This document shows positions 20,094-29,246 of a stretch of DNA of 64,000 bases, in pieces (within the stretch, counting starts at the first letter, position 1; each line of letters starts with the position of its first letter). The notes beneath the pieces were generated by a model. It had not been told where the DNA came from. It saw only the letters and a list, made by a program, of their open reading frames with translations, and ran no database searches. The position numbers and the translations under genes were made by a program. The stretch is from Oceanobacillus chungangensis (lineage in GTDB: Bacteria; Bacillota; Bacilli; Bacillales; Amphibacillaceae): positions 141,881 to 205,880 of the forward strand of contig NZ_PIOD01000001.1 in NCBI RefSeq assembly GCF_003369565.1. The letters run 5' to 3'.

Positions 20094-21221
20094 ATGAAAA
20101 ATATAACACTAATTGCAACAGCCGCTATGGGTCTGGAATCTGTAGTTGCACAAGAAGTAAAACAGCTTGGATATGAAGTAACAGTAGAGAATGGCAAAGT
20201 AATCTTTGAAGCACCAGTTTCTGCTATTCCGCGCTGCAATCTTTGGTTACGTACAGCAGACAGAGTAAAGGTTCTTGTTGGGAAATTTAATGCGACGACA
20301 TTTGACGAGCTATTCGAATCTACAAAGGCCCTTCCGTGGGAAGAATTTATTGCAGAGGATGGACAATTTCCTGTTTCTGGAAAATCAATTAAATCACAAT
20401 TGCACAGTGTTCCTGATTGCCAAAAGATCGTTAAGAAATCAATTGCTGAAAGACTTAAACTTAAATATGGAATGGTTTCGAAAATGCCGGAAACAGGAGC
20501 ATTGTACAAAATTGAAGTTGCGCTGTTAAAGGATGAAGTTACCCTTACATTAGATACGTCAGGTACAGGGCTTCATAAAAGAGGCTATCGAGTAGGTCAG
20601 GGAGATGCACCTTTAAAAGAAACGATGGCAGCTGCACTCGTTTTACTTACGAATTGGAAAGCTGAATATACATTTATTGACCCTTTCTGTGGATCAGGTA
20701 CGATTCCAATTGAAGCTGCATTAATTGGACAAAACATTGCACCAGGTTTTAATCGTGACTTCGCCTCAGAAAATTGGGCTTTTATCCGTAATAAACATTG
20801 GCAAAAAGCATTTGAAGAAGCAGAAGACCTTGCCAATTACGATCAAAAACTGGAAATTATCGGCTCAGACATCGACCATAATTTAATTAAAGTTGCGAGT
20901 GATAATGCAATAGAGGCTGGATTAGGCGATTTAATTACATGGAAGCAAATGCAGGTAAAGGATCTATTTATTCGTAATGAGAATGGTTATATTGTCACAA
21001 ACCCTCCTTATGGTGAGCGACTAAGTGATAAAGAAGCTGTTGCAGCACTATATAAAGACTTTGGTGATGTTATGAAGAATCATCCAACATGGAGTATTTA
21101 TGTAATTACTGCGTTCGCTGCTTTCGAAAAACAATTTGGTATGGAAGCAACGAAGAAACGTAAATTATTTAATGGCTTTATTGAAACAAACTATTATCAA
21201 TACTTTGGAGAACGTTCTTAA
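20094..21221 (+). CDS. rlmL: 23S rRNA guanine-N2 methyltransferase, RlmL family (YpsC)
   Basis: A 375-residue enzyme with an N-terminal ferredoxin-like/THUMP RNA-binding region (about 1-155) and a Rossmann methyltransferase. SAM motif I is FIDPFCGSGTIPIEAA and the catalytic motif IV is IVTNPPYGERL. The family modifies a guanine of 23S rRNA. GAGAGG precedes the ATG. The order gpsB-rnpB-rlmL matches B. subtilis. Confidence 0.93.
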   Translation: MKNITLIATAAMGLESVVAQEVKQLGYEVTVENGKVIFEAPVSAIPRCNLWLRTADRVKVLVGKFNATTFDELFESTKALPWEEFIAEDGQFPVSGKSIKSQLHSVPDCQKIVKKSIAERLKLKYGMVSKMPETGALYKIEVALLKDEVTLTLDTSGTGLHKRGYRVGQGDAPLKETMAAALVLLTNWKAEYTFIDPFCGSGTIPIEAALIGQNIAPGFNRDFASENWAFIRNKHWQKAFEEAEDLANYDQKLEIIGSDIDHNLIKVASDNAIEAGLGDLITWKQMQVKDLFIRNENGYIVTNPPYGERLSDKEAVAALYKDFGDVMKNHPTWSIYVITAFAAFEKQFGMEATKKRKLFNGFIETNYYQYFGERS

Positions 21222-21653
21222 TAGCTCTGAACATCGAGAAGTTGGGGCTGAAAACTCAATCAGCCTCAGTAATAGCTCCAGATTGTAAATTATATATGCA
21301 CAATATAACGACTTTTATAAGTGTAGATGGAGCTTATACTTCATTTACAGAACAATTGTGATACATGAAAATATATGCGCAACATTTTACGAGAAGTAAG
21401 TCAATTCAATTTGGCAAGCTTCTTTTTTTCTTTAAATCCCCCTAAAGTGAATAACGTCATGTTATTTTAAAAACCTCTCTTTTCCAGCGGTTTGTAATCA
21501 AATCCAATCTACTCAATCTCTTGTTTTTTTCTGGTCAATCAAATAAACTATGAATTAATAGAATCATGGTTAATTGAATTTCTACTACTACTTGCGTTGT
21601 TAGAAAACTATTATCAATATTTTCGAGAGAAAGAAAGTTAAGGGGGAATAGCT
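21222..21653. other. Intergenic region rlmL to M32 carboxypeptidase
   Basis: No convincing gene. A weak hairpin (GGGGCTGAAAAC..CAGCCTC, 21243-21266) follows rlmL. At 21609-21631 there is a near copy (21 of 23) of the 3' end of rlmL, AACTATTATCAATA. A T-rich stretch at 21420-21480 may include a terminator. Confidence 0.5.
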
Positions 21654-23150
21654 TTGAAACAAATCGCCACAATTGAAAAGGATTTTCTGGAATTATTAAA
21701 GGAAATGGATAGTTATCGTGAAGTAATTGCACTTGCACATTGGGATATGCGAACAAAGATTCCAAAAAATGGTGTAGAGCAACGTTCAGAGGTTGTTGGA
21801 TTCCTAGCACATAAACTTCATAAGCTAGAAACTTCTGAGGAAATGAAGAACTATATCGATCAACTTAAAGGTAAGACAACGAACTCAATCATCCAAAAAT
21901 CAGTGGAAGAATGCGAAGAAACATACAATAAAAGCAGTAAAATACCAAGTGATGAATTTAAAGAATATGTCATGCTTCAATCAAAATCAGAGGCTATTTG
22001 GCAGGAGGCACGTGAGAAAGCGGATTTTGCACTTTTTCAGCCTTATCTAGAACAGTTAGTAGAATATAATAAGAAATTCGCAAATTACTGGGGTTATGAA
22101 GATAATATTTATGATGCGTTGTTACATAACTTCGAACCAGGTGTCACTACAAAAATGCTGGATGAAGTTTTTTCGAAGCTAAGGGTTTCATTGACAAGCT
22201 TAGTTGAAAAAGTAAATCAAAGTAAATCAAAGCCAGACCCGACAATATTGAAAGGTCACTTTGCAAAAGAGAAGCAGGAAGCTTTTTCAGTCGAAGTATT
22301 AAAACAAATTGGCTATGATTTTAATTCTGGTAGACTTGATGATACGATACATCCATTTGAGATCACACTCAATGGAAATGACGTACGGATAACTACAAGA
22401 TATGATGAAGAGGATTTCCGCATGGCAATCTTCGGGATTATCCATGAAGGTGGACATGCACTGTATGAACAAAATATAAGTATAGAATTAGCACGTACAC
22501 CTCTTGCAACTGGAACTTCCATGGGAATACATGAATCGCAATCACTATTTTGGGAGAATTTAATCAGCAGAAGCAGGCCGTTTTGGGAACATTACTATGA
22601 CTTATTTAAATCTTATGCACCAGAAACTTTTCAACATGTGGCGCTTGATGACTTTTACCGTTCGATTAATGAGGTAAAGCCTTCCTTTATTCGAATTGAG
22701 GCTGATGAGCTCACATATGCACTCCATATTATGATTCGCTATGAATTAGAAAAAGGTTTAATTAATGGAGATATCGCTGTTAAAGATTTACCAGATTTAT
22801 GGAATAAATTAATGGTTGAGTACTTGGGAATTGAGCCACCGACAGACCGTGAAGGAGTCTTACAAGATATTCACTGGTCAGGTGGAGACTTTGGCTATTT
22901 CCCTTCATATGCATTAGGCTATATGTATGCAGCACAAATTCATCATACACTAGCAGCTGAAATGAATGTTGAACAATTGGTAGCATCCGGAAACTTTGCA
23001 CCAATCTTAGAGTGGCTAACTAAAAATATTCATCAGTATGGAAAGATGAAAAAACCATTAGAAATTATTGAAGATGTTACGAAAGAACCACTTAATCCTG
23101 ATTATCTAGTCAACTACTTAACGAAGAAGTATACCGCGATTTATCAATAG
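21654..23150 (+). CDS. M32 family metallocarboxypeptidase (YpwA-like)
   Basis: A 498-residue zinc carboxypeptidase of the thermostable carboxypeptidase 1 family. Visible signatures are the HEGGH zinc motif in IIHEGGHALYEQ (near 263), GIHESQSLFWEN with the third metal ligand, and the C-terminal HWSGGDFGYFPSYALGYMYAAQ. It should be cytosolic and trim C-terminal residues. The TTG start at 21654 follows AAGGGGG. ypwA is also near ypsC in B. subtilis. Confidence 0.93.
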   Translation: MKQIATIEKDFLELLKEMDSYREVIALAHWDMRTKIPKNGVEQRSEVVGFLAHKLHKLETSEEMKNYIDQLKGKTTNSIIQKSVEECEETYNKSSKIPSDEFKEYVMLQSKSEAIWQEAREKADFALFQPYLEQLVEYNKKFANYWGYEDNIYDALLHNFEPGVTTKMLDEVFSKLRVSLTSLVEKVNQSKSKPDPTILKGHFAKEKQEAFSVEVLKQIGYDFNSGRLDDTIHPFEITLNGNDVRITTRYDEEDFRMAIFGIIHEGGHALYEQNISIELARTPLATGTSMGIHESQSLFWENLISRSRPFWEHYYDLFKSYAPETFQHVALDDFYRSINEVKPSFIRIEADELTYALHIMIRYELEKGLINGDIAVKDLPDLWNKLMVEYLGIEPPTDREGVLQDIHWSGGDFGYFPSYALGYMYAAQIHHTLAAEMNVEQLVASGNFAPILEWLTKNIHQYGKMKKPLEIIEDVTKEPLNPDYLVNYLTKKYTAIYQ

Positions 23151-23158
23151 TAAATAAA

Positions 23159-23188
23159 GAGGCAGTGACCCACTAGGATCACTGCCTC
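23159..23188. terminator. Bidirectional terminator M32 peptidase / csp
   Basis: A perfect 10-bp stem GAGGCAGTGA / TCACTGCCTC with a 10-nt loop between converging genes. Confidence 0.8.
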
Positions 23189-23199
23189 AAACTATACTT

Positions 23200-23400
23200 T
23201 TATTTCTTTACAACATTTGCAGCTTGTGGGCCACGTTCACCTTCAACAATTTCGAAAGTAACCTCTTGTCCTTCTTCCAGCGCCTTATAACCTTCTTCTT
23301 GAATTGCTGAATAATGAACGAACACATCGTTTCCTTCTTCTAGTTGAATAAATCCATAGCCTTTTTCAGCATTAAACCATTTTACTACACCGTTTTCCAT
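23200..23400 (-). CDS. Cold-shock protein (CspD-like)
   Basis: A 66-residue single OB-fold protein with both RNA-binding motifs, KGYGFIQ (RNP1) and VFVHYSAI (RNP2), and the usual [10 protein letters not shown] end. It acts as an RNA chaperone in the cytoplasm. The ATG has an AGGAGG site 8 nt upstream. A promoter and a long leader with a terminator-like hairpin lie upstream (23462-23595), suggesting post-initiation control. Confidence 0.95.
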   Translation of the reverse strand: MENGVVKWFNAEKGYGFIQLEEGNDVFVHYSAIQEEGYKALEEGQEVTFEIVEGERGPQAANVVKK

Positions 23401-23461
23401 GTATATATCCTCCTATAGTTTCACGTAAACGTGTTAATACAAAGTAGAGAAAGAACGCATT

Positions 23462-23524
23462 AAAAAAAGGCAACACCGATAGAAGAGTAGGACCATAAAT
23501 TCATCCACTTCTATGGAAGTTGCC
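23462..23524 (-). promoter_or_regulatory. Terminator-like hairpin in the csp leader
   Basis: On the minus strand GGCAACTTCCATAGAAG pairs with CTTCTATCGGTGTTGCC (one small mismatch) and is followed directly by seven T. It ends 62 nt before the csp start and no minus-strand gene lies upstream of it, so it falls between the csp promoter and gene. An attenuator or temperature-sensitive fold is the inference. Confidence 0.55.
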
Positions 23525-23566
23525 TGTAACATTAACGGATCCGTACTTCTTCTTTGCTTACTATAT

Positions 23567-23595
23567 AATTTAGCGTACTTCTTTACAGTAGTCAA
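23567..23595 (-). promoter_or_regulatory. Putative sigma-A promoter for csp
   Basis: On the minus strand TTGACT (23590-23595) and TAAATT (23567-23572) are 17 nt apart, giving a leader of about 160 nt. This is seen only as a motif match. Confidence 0.45.
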
Positions 23596-23696
23596 TGATT
23601 TCAACTTGTAGAAATAAAATCCAATTTATTAGTTGATCGATAATAGCCTTATCATTATTATAGTTACTAGGAAGTCAGCGAAAGGGAGGAGATTAA

Positions 23697-24287
23697 ATGA
23701 ACGAGAGAGTGAAACTAAAGAGAATTAGAGAGTATGCTTTTCAGATATTCCATGACGATGTAACCGGTCATGATTATTATCATATGGAACGGGTTGCACG
23801 GACGGCAAAACAGATTGCAATAGAAGAAAAAGCTAACTTATTTATATGTGAAGCGGCTGCGTTGCTCCATGATGTCGGGGATGCAAAACTATTTGAACAG
23901 CCAGAGAAAAATGTGAAAGCAATGAATCTTTTTCTAAAATCTATCGAACTAACAGCTGAACAGATAAAGTTCCTCAATCAAATTATCAAAGAAGTTTCTT
24001 TTAGCAGAGGAGTACAGGTCCCAGCTACAATTGAGGGAAGAATAGTACAAGACGCAGATCGAATCGATGCAATCGGTGCGATTGGGATTGCAAGAACCTT
24101 TGCATATGGTGGTGCAAATCAGCAAATGATCCATCATAATACAGAGAAAAGTACATCAATTCAGCATTTCTATGATAAATTATTAAAGCTTTATGATTTG
24201 CTGCATACTACGAAGGCAAAAGAAATGGCAATTAGCCGTCAGCGGTTTATGGAGCAGTATTTAGAACAATTCTATAAAGAATGGTAA
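23697..24287 (+). CDS. HD domain phosphohydrolase (YpgQ-like)
   Basis: A 196-residue metal-dependent hydrolase. The HD signature is complete: HDYYHMERV (first His), LLHDVGDAKL (HD pair), and DADRIDAIGAIGIARTF with the last Asp. YpgQ of B. subtilis belongs to this group and has been reported to act on nucleoside triphosphates; substrate specificity here is not known. GGGAGGAG precedes the ATG. Confidence 0.88.
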   Translation: MNERVKLKRIREYAFQIFHDDVTGHDYYHMERVARTAKQIAIEEKANLFICEAAALLHDVGDAKLFEQPEKNVKAMNLFLKSIELTAEQIKFLNQIIKEVSFSRGVQVPATIEGRIVQDADRIDAIGAIGIARTFAYGGANQQMIHHNTEKSTSIQHFYDKLLKLYDLLHTTKAKEMAISRQRFMEQYLEQFYKEW

Positions 24288-24380
24288 CAGGATAAAAATG
24301 TATTTTCTTGGTTTACGATTATGTTACAATAGATGCATTATGCTTTTTATTAAAAATGAATTAATGGAGGGAATACTCTC

Positions 24381-25337
24381 ATGATTAAAGGAGAACAAGC
24401 TTACTTAAACTTGTGTAATTACATATTAGAAAATGCTGCGGAGAAAGATGATCGAACGAATACGGGTACCTACTCCATATTTGGACACCAAATGCGTTTT
24501 GATTTAAGCGAAGGGTTTCCACTTCTAACAACGAAAAGAGTTCCCTTTCGTTTAGTCGCAACAGAGCTTCTTTGGTTTATTAAAGGAGATACAAATATCC
24601 GTTATTTACTAGAGAATAATAATAATATCTGGAATGAATGGGCATTTGAACGATGGATAGCTAGTGATGACTATACTGGTCCAGATATGACTAATTTTGG
24701 AATTCGCAGTCAACAGGACCCTGAATTTAATGAAGTATACAAGGAAGAAATGGATCAATTTAAGGAGAAAGTTCTTCGGGATAACGCATTTGCAGAAAAA
24801 TATGGTGATCTTGGTTTTGTTTATGGGAAACAATGGCGGAACTGGAAAACTTCTAAAAATGAAAGCATTGATCAATTAAAGGATGTAATCAATTCGATTC
24901 GTACCAACCCTAATTCACGTAGACATATCGTTTCTGCATGGAATCCAGAAGATATCCCAAGCATGGCATTGCCACCATGTCATACACTATTCCAGTTCTA
25001 TGTTGCTAACGGGAAGTTATCCTGCCAGTTGTACCAACGAAGTGCAGACGTATTCCTTGGCGTACCATTTAATATCGCGAGTTATGCATTACTAACACAT
25101 TTGATTGCACATGAGTGTGGACTAGAGGTGGGAGAATTCATTCATACATTAGGGGATGCACATATATATTCCAATCATCTAGAACAAATTAAAACACAAT
25201 TAGCTAGGAAACCGAAACCATTACCAGAAATTAGAATCAATAAAGATAAAGCTTCCATTTTTGATTTTGAGCTTTCAGATTTCGAAATTATCGGATACGA
25301 CCCACACCCAGGAATAAAAGCGCCAATCGCTGTATAA
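24381..25337 (+). CDS. thyA: Thymidylate synthase
   Basis: A 318-residue ThyA enzyme that makes dTMP from dUMP with methylene-tetrahydrofolate. The catalytic cysteine is in [33 protein letters not shown] and [12 protein letters not shown] bind dUMP. The length is that of the longer ThyA class (an insert of about 50 residues near 90-140). dfrA follows 23 nt later, the usual pairing because the reaction yields dihydrofolate. Confidence 0.97.
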   Translation: MIKGEQAYLNLCNYILENAAEKDDRTNTGTYSIFGHQMRFDLSEGFPLLTTKRVPFRLVATELLWFIKGDTNIRYLLENNNNIWNEWAFERWIASDDYTGPDMTNFGIRSQQDPEFNEVYKEEMDQFKEKVLRDNAFAEKYGDLGFVYGKQWRNWKTSKNESIDQLKDVINSIRTNPNSRRHIVSAWNPEDIPSMALPPCHTLFQFYVANGKLSCQLYQRSADVFLGVPFNIASYALLTHLIAHECGLEVGEFIHTLGDAHIYSNHLEQIKTQLARKPKPLPEIRINKDKASIFDFELSDFEIIGYDPHPGIKAPIAV

Positions 25338-25360
25338 CAATCATTAGAGGAGGAAGATTA

Positions 25361-25852
25361 TTGATCTCTTTATTAGTAGCTATGGACCGAAACCATGTTA
25401 TTGGTGCAAATAATCAATTACCATGGCGTTTACCAAAGGATTTACGATTTTTTAAAGAAAAAACAACCGGAAATACGATTATTATGGGAAGAAAAACATA
25501 CGAATCCATGGGAGGAGCATTACCTAACCGGAGAAATGTTGTTTTAACACGTAAAAATCATGACTACCCTGAAGACGTTGAGGTTATCCATGAATTGTCG
25601 ACAATTCAAGAATGGGATAAGGAAAACCCTAAGAATGAGTACTTTGTAATTGGCGGCGGTAATATTTTTACACAGGTGATGCCATTTGCGGATCGGATGT
25701 ACATTACATTCATTGACAACGATTTTGATGGTGATACATATTTCCCAAGCTTTTCAGAGAATGATTGGACATTGACTTCTAAAGTAAAAGGCGATAAAGA
25801 TGAAAAAAATCCGTACGAATATTATTTCTTACAATATGATCGTAAAAGGTAA
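25361..25852 (+). CDS. dfrA: Dihydrofolate reductase
   Basis: A 163-residue enzyme that regenerates tetrahydrofolate with NADPH and is the trimethoprim target. Substrate motifs are ISLLVAMDRNHVIGANNQLPWRLPKDL, IIMGRKTYESMGGALPNRRN and the NADPH loop VIGGGNIFTQ. The TTG start follows GAGGAGGAAG by 4 nt. It is co-transcribed with thyA. Confidence 0.97.
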   Translation: MISLLVAMDRNHVIGANNQLPWRLPKDLRFFKEKTTGNTIIMGRKTYESMGGALPNRRNVVLTRKNHDYPEDVEVIHELSTIQEWDKENPKNEYFVIGGGNIFTQVMPFADRMYITFIDNDFDGDTYFPSFSENDWTLTSKVKGDKDEKNPYEYYFLQYDRKR

Positions 25853-25971
25853 CATTGATTGATTATTCTCTAGATAGAACTTGTTTCAATGAAGATAAAC
25901 GTGTTACTATGTACTTGTATGATAATATTAATAATTAATTTTGAATATTATTAGGTAAAGAAGGTGTACTT

Positions 25972-26175
25972 ATGTTATCTAGTATCGGTGTACCAGGATT
26001 AATCTTAATTCTAATTATCGCACTCGTTATCTTTGGTCCTAAAAAATTACCAGAAATCGGTAAGGCTGCTGGACAAACTTTGCGTGAATTTAAACACTCT
26101 GCTCGTGAAATAACAAGTGACGCAAAAGAGGAAATAGACGAAGCAAAAGTTATCGTTAATAAGAAAGAAAACTAA
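25972..26175 (+). CDS. tatA: Twin-arginine translocase subunit TatA (copy 1)
   Basis: A 67-residue protein with one N-terminal membrane helix, the hinge [21 protein letters not shown] and a charged amphipathic tail. TatA oligomers form the path for folded proteins exported by TatC. A second tatA and tatC follow on the same strand. Confidence 0.93.
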   Translation: MLSSIGVPGLILILIIALVIFGPKKLPEIGKAAGQTLREFKHSAREITSDAKEEIDEAKVIVNKKEN

Positions 26176-26190
26176 TCTTGGAGTGATTAT

Positions 26191-26358
26191 ATGCTTAATA
26201 GTATTGGAGTACCAGGATTAATCTTAATTTTAATTGTTGCATTAATAATTTTTGGACCTTCTAAGTTGCCGGAAATTGGCAAGTCATTTGGCACTTCTTT
26301 AAGAGAATTCAAAAATGCTGCAAAGGATATTGTTGATGACGGCAAAAATCAGAAATAA
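26191..26358 (+). CDS. tatA: Twin-arginine translocase subunit TatA (copy 2)
   Basis: A 55-residue paralogue starting 15 nt after copy 1, with GGAGTG before the ATG. It shares [11 protein letters not shown], the hinge [14 protein letters not shown] and LREFK, but has a shorter tail. The near-identical first 20 codons indicate a tandem duplication followed by divergence of the tail. Both copies precede tatC, so both probably serve the same translocase. Confidence 0.92.
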   Translation: MLNSIGVPGLILILIVALIIFGPSKLPEIGKSFGTSLREFKNAAKDIVDDGKNQK

Positions 26359-26440
26359 TAATAGAACGACGATGAAGGTGTAGGGGGTTCATTTAACCTT
26401 ACATCTTCTTTTCTGCTTTAATCCTAAGGGGTGTTAACAA

Positions 26441-27208
26441 ATGGAAAAGGATACAAAAATAGCGGATGACGAAAAGGAAATGGATTTCGTCGGACATTTA
26501 TCTGAGCTAAGAAATCGATTGATTGTAACAGCAATATTATTTGTGATTTTATTTATTGTTGGTTTTATCTATGTAGAGGAGATTTACGCATTCTTTGTTA
26601 AAGATTTGGAGTTCAAGCTAACTGCAATCGGGCCAAGTGAAATTATTTGGATCTATTTCTCGATGGCGGGGTTAATTGCAATAGTCGGAAGTATTCCAGT
26701 TTTAACATATCAAATCTGGGCATTTGTTAAACCTGGTCTAACGGAGCGAGAACAACGAGCATCCTTAGCATATATACCTGCTACTTTTATATTATTTATC
26801 GTTGGATTGGTGTTTGGTTACTTAATGTTTACTAAGTCACTCATTCCGTTTTTACTTTCTTTAAATAATGGTATGTTTGAAATTATGTTTACAGTAGACA
26901 AGTATTTCAAGTTTTTAATGCAAGTAACAGTCCCAATTGCAATCCTTTTTGAGCTGCCAATTGTTGTTATGTTCTTAACGAGCATCGGAATTCTTACACC
27001 TAAGTTTCTTGAGAAAAATAGGAGATATGCATACTTTGCATTGGTTGTTATTAGTACAATTATTACCCCAGCTCCTGATTTTATCTTACCAGTAATTATA
27101 TCGATACCACTTATTTTCATATATGAAATTAGTATCCGCTTAGCGAAAAGAATCTACAATAAGAAACTTAAGAAACATGAAGAAATAATGAGTGAGGAGA
27201 ATCTTTAA
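26441..27208 (+). CDS. tatC: Sec-independent protein translocase TatC
   Basis: A 255-residue protein with six predicted membrane helices. The N-terminus MDFVGHLSELRNRL is the TatC signature that reads twin-arginine signal peptides, and FVKPGLTEREQRA is the conserved first cytoplasmic loop. The C-terminus is highly charged. It lies in the tatA-tatA-tatC operon and overlaps the upstream region of the yozE-like gene. Confidence 0.96.
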   Translation: MEKDTKIADDEKEMDFVGHLSELRNRLIVTAILFVILFIVGFIYVEEIYAFFVKDLEFKLTAIGPSEIIWIYFSMAGLIAIVGSIPVLTYQIWAFVKPGLTEREQRASLAYIPATFILFIVGLVFGYLMFTKSLIPFLLSLNNGMFEIMFTVDKYFKFLMQVTVPIAILFELPIVVMFLTSIGILTPKFLEKNRRYAYFALVVISTIITPAPDFILPVIISIPLIFIYEISIRLAKRIYNKKLKKHEEIMSEENL

Positions 27209-27221
27209 GCGGGGTGAAACA

Positions 27222-27431
27222 ATGCGTACATTTTATCAATTTCTAATGACTTATCGAGGAAAAATAAAGGCGGATGACTATAGCAGGTTGGCAGACTGGG
27301 CATTCTTTGATTCTAGTTTCCCTAAACATACAAAAGATTATCATGAAATAAGTAATTACCTTGAATGGAATAGCCCATTTCCGAATGCTTTGATGACATT
27401 TGATGAATTATGGGACATCTATCATAGTTAG
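27222..27431 (+). CDS. YozE family protein (UPF0346)
   Basis: A 69-residue protein with the YozE pattern: TFYQFLMTYRGK, SFPKHTKDYHEISNYLE and TFDELWDIYHS. The family has a small helical SAM-like fold and unknown function. ATG 27222 is 5 nt from GGGGTGA; it starts 13 nt after tatC. Confidence 0.88.
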   Translation: MRTFYQFLMTYRGKIKADDYSRLADWAFFDSSFPKHTKDYHEISNYLEWNSPFPNALMTFDELWDIYHS

Positions 27432-27433
27432 AT

Positions 27434-27466
27434 TAAATGGCTCTGGAATAATTCCAGAGCCATTTA
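27434..27466. terminator. Bidirectional terminator yozE-like / yolD-like
   Basis: A perfect 15-bp stem TAAATGGCTCTGGAA / TTCCAGAGCCATTTA with a 3-nt loop. It overlaps the stop codon of the converging minus-strand gene. Confidence 0.85.
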
Positions 27467-27793
27467 ATTTACAATAAGTGAAGTTATTTGCTGAAATGGA
27501 ATACGGTGTCTATTGTGGTCTTCTGTTTGCAACACAATCTCATAGCCATACTGATCTAATTTAGTAATTAATCCTGTTAAATGCGATATTGTCGCGTTTT
27601 GATAGCGGGAGAGCGTAACATATTTCCTTAACCGATAAGCTTCCATCAAATCATTATGAATGACCTCGATTTGCTGTGGATCAAGTAAAGGTTTCGTGAC
27701 CTTCTCATCTTCTTTCCATAATTCTTTTAACAACTCTACATGCTCTGGCAGCATTAAAGATGACCATTTAATTGTTCCTCTGTCCTTTGCCAT
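27464..27793 (-). CDS. YolD-like family protein
   Basis: A 109-residue protein: KDRGTIKWSSLMLPEHVELLKEL at the N-terminus is diagnostic of YolD-like proteins, which often neighbour Y-family polymerase (umuC-like) genes. No polymerase is seen here. The ATG at 27793 follows GAGGTGA by 5 nt. Function is unknown; a link to DNA damage response is known only from context in other genomes. Confidence 0.88.
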   Translation of the reverse strand: MAKDRGTIKWSSLMLPEHVELLKELWKEDEKVTKPLLDPQQIEVIHNDLMEAYRLRKYVTLSRYQNATISHLTGLITKLDQYGYEIVLQTEDHNRHRIPFQQITSLIVN

Positions 27794-28692
27794 GTATATC
27801 ACCTCAAATACAGTATATACGAACATAAGTTCTTTATTCAACATAAATATATTATTAATCGGCAATTTAGCTTACAGATACTAATAATGGTTAATTATCG
27901 CTAAGAACAAATTTAATGATGAATCAATTAAGCGAAATACATCCATGACGCATTTGGTAATAAAAAATATTACCATATTAATAAGATCAGAAAGAGAGTC
28001 ATCAATGTCTATCTTGTAAAAGGAAGAAGGTCATTTCAGAAGATGGGTTCGCTGATGGTCTGAAAAAAATAACGACACTATGTGATAGTTGTGATGCAAG
28101 TCGCATCAGTGATGAAGGGCATAAGGAAATTGTAGATGGCAGATACATGTTTAACTGATAACGTACATGATGTTATTCAAGAGGGCTTAAATCTTGAGCG
28201 TGTAGCGAATATTCCAATCTTCAATCATATTGTGAGTTGAATAAACGAGAGTGGAAAATCGGCGGTTAAAAGAGAATTCCAGATAGATAATGGAGTGGAA
28301 ATTTACAAATGATCTAGATCTAAGCAGATCAATCAAAAAAAAGCTTAAAATAATACTTTCAATCTATTGTATATAACAATTAATAGTACTAACTTACAGT
28401 AATCAAAGGTCCTTAAGGCTTATGCATTAAGGGATAGACCGATTCAAACAAACGTTTGATTTAATAACTGATAATTCCGTTATATGCAAAGGTGTTATAC
28501 AAACAAATAGTGTCTAATTTCGCCATTATCTGCAATTAAAAGTAATTTTTGTTGATTTCTGCGCTTACCCGGGAAATATTAAATCTAGGATATTTCACTT
28601 TATCATCGCGAAGAGAGCCTTTGCCCAAACACTTTCTGTAAATTTACGTACAATATTCTATAATGCATTTAACGATATAAGGGGAGAGTATA
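27794..28692. other. Long intergenic region with no clear gene
   Basis: About 900 bp. Short open stretches at 28070-28145 (coding LKKITTLCDSCDASRISDEG) and 28136-28240 (coding DNVHDVIQEGLNLERVANI) have a coding look but are broken by stops, so gene remnants are possible. A palindrome TCAAACAAACGTTTGA lies at 28445-28460. A promoter for the next gene is not obvious. Confidence 0.45.
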
Positions 28693-29163
28693 ATGTTTCC
28701 AGGAAACAGACAGAGAAATGGATATTCAATGCCAATGCATCGTGGAATGAATAATTTCAGAATTCCGAATCAGGGTTTTAACCAGCAACCCCAACGGAGT
28801 ATGGGAGCAAACTTATTACAGCGATTTTTACCACAACAAGCTCAAGCTGCAACGATTGCCAGTAAAGGTGCAGGTGGGTTATCGAATACATTAAATAATG
28901 TTCAGCAAGTGTTAAAGGTCGTTCAGTCCACTGCGCCACTCGTACAGGAATATGGACCAATGGTAAAAAACCTTCCAGCAATGTATCGAATGATGAAGGC
29001 ATTTAAAAATCTTGATTTAACAGAAGATAGTGCAGAAGACAAAGCGGAAGCAGACATTGAAGATCAAACTAATCCATCTAATAATACTAAAAATACAGAT
29101 ACAATTAGAAAGATACCAACGAAGAAAGGGAACGGAAATTCTAAACCAAAACTGTATATCTAA
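28693..29163 (+). CDS. VrrA/YqfQ family protein
   Basis: A 156-residue protein with an N-terminus rich in Q, N, R and M (about 1-60), a conserved helical core LNNVQQVLKVVQSTAPLVQEYGPMVKNLPAMYRMMKAF, an acidic linker and the C-terminus KPKLYI. These are features of the VrrA/YqfQ (and YppG-like) family in spore-formers, thought to be linked to spores. AGGGGAGAG precedes the ATG. Confidence 0.8.
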   Translation: MFPGNRQRNGYSMPMHRGMNNFRIPNQGFNQQPQRSMGANLLQRFLPQQAQAATIASKGAGGLSNTLNNVQQVLKVVQSTAPLVQEYGPMVKNLPAMYRMMKAFKNLDLTEDSAEDKAEADIEDQTNPSNNTKNTDTIRKIPTKKGNGNSKPKLYI

Positions 29164-29246
29164 TAAATTATAAACATACTACTTGATTTTTGAATCAAAA
29201 AAGGGAAAAATAGATATAATCAATACAGTATTGGAGGAATTTAGAA

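Noticed and set aside
28445..28460. TetR-type operator
   Set aside because: A palindrome TCAAACAAACGTTTGA is present, but no regulator or divergent gene lies beside it.
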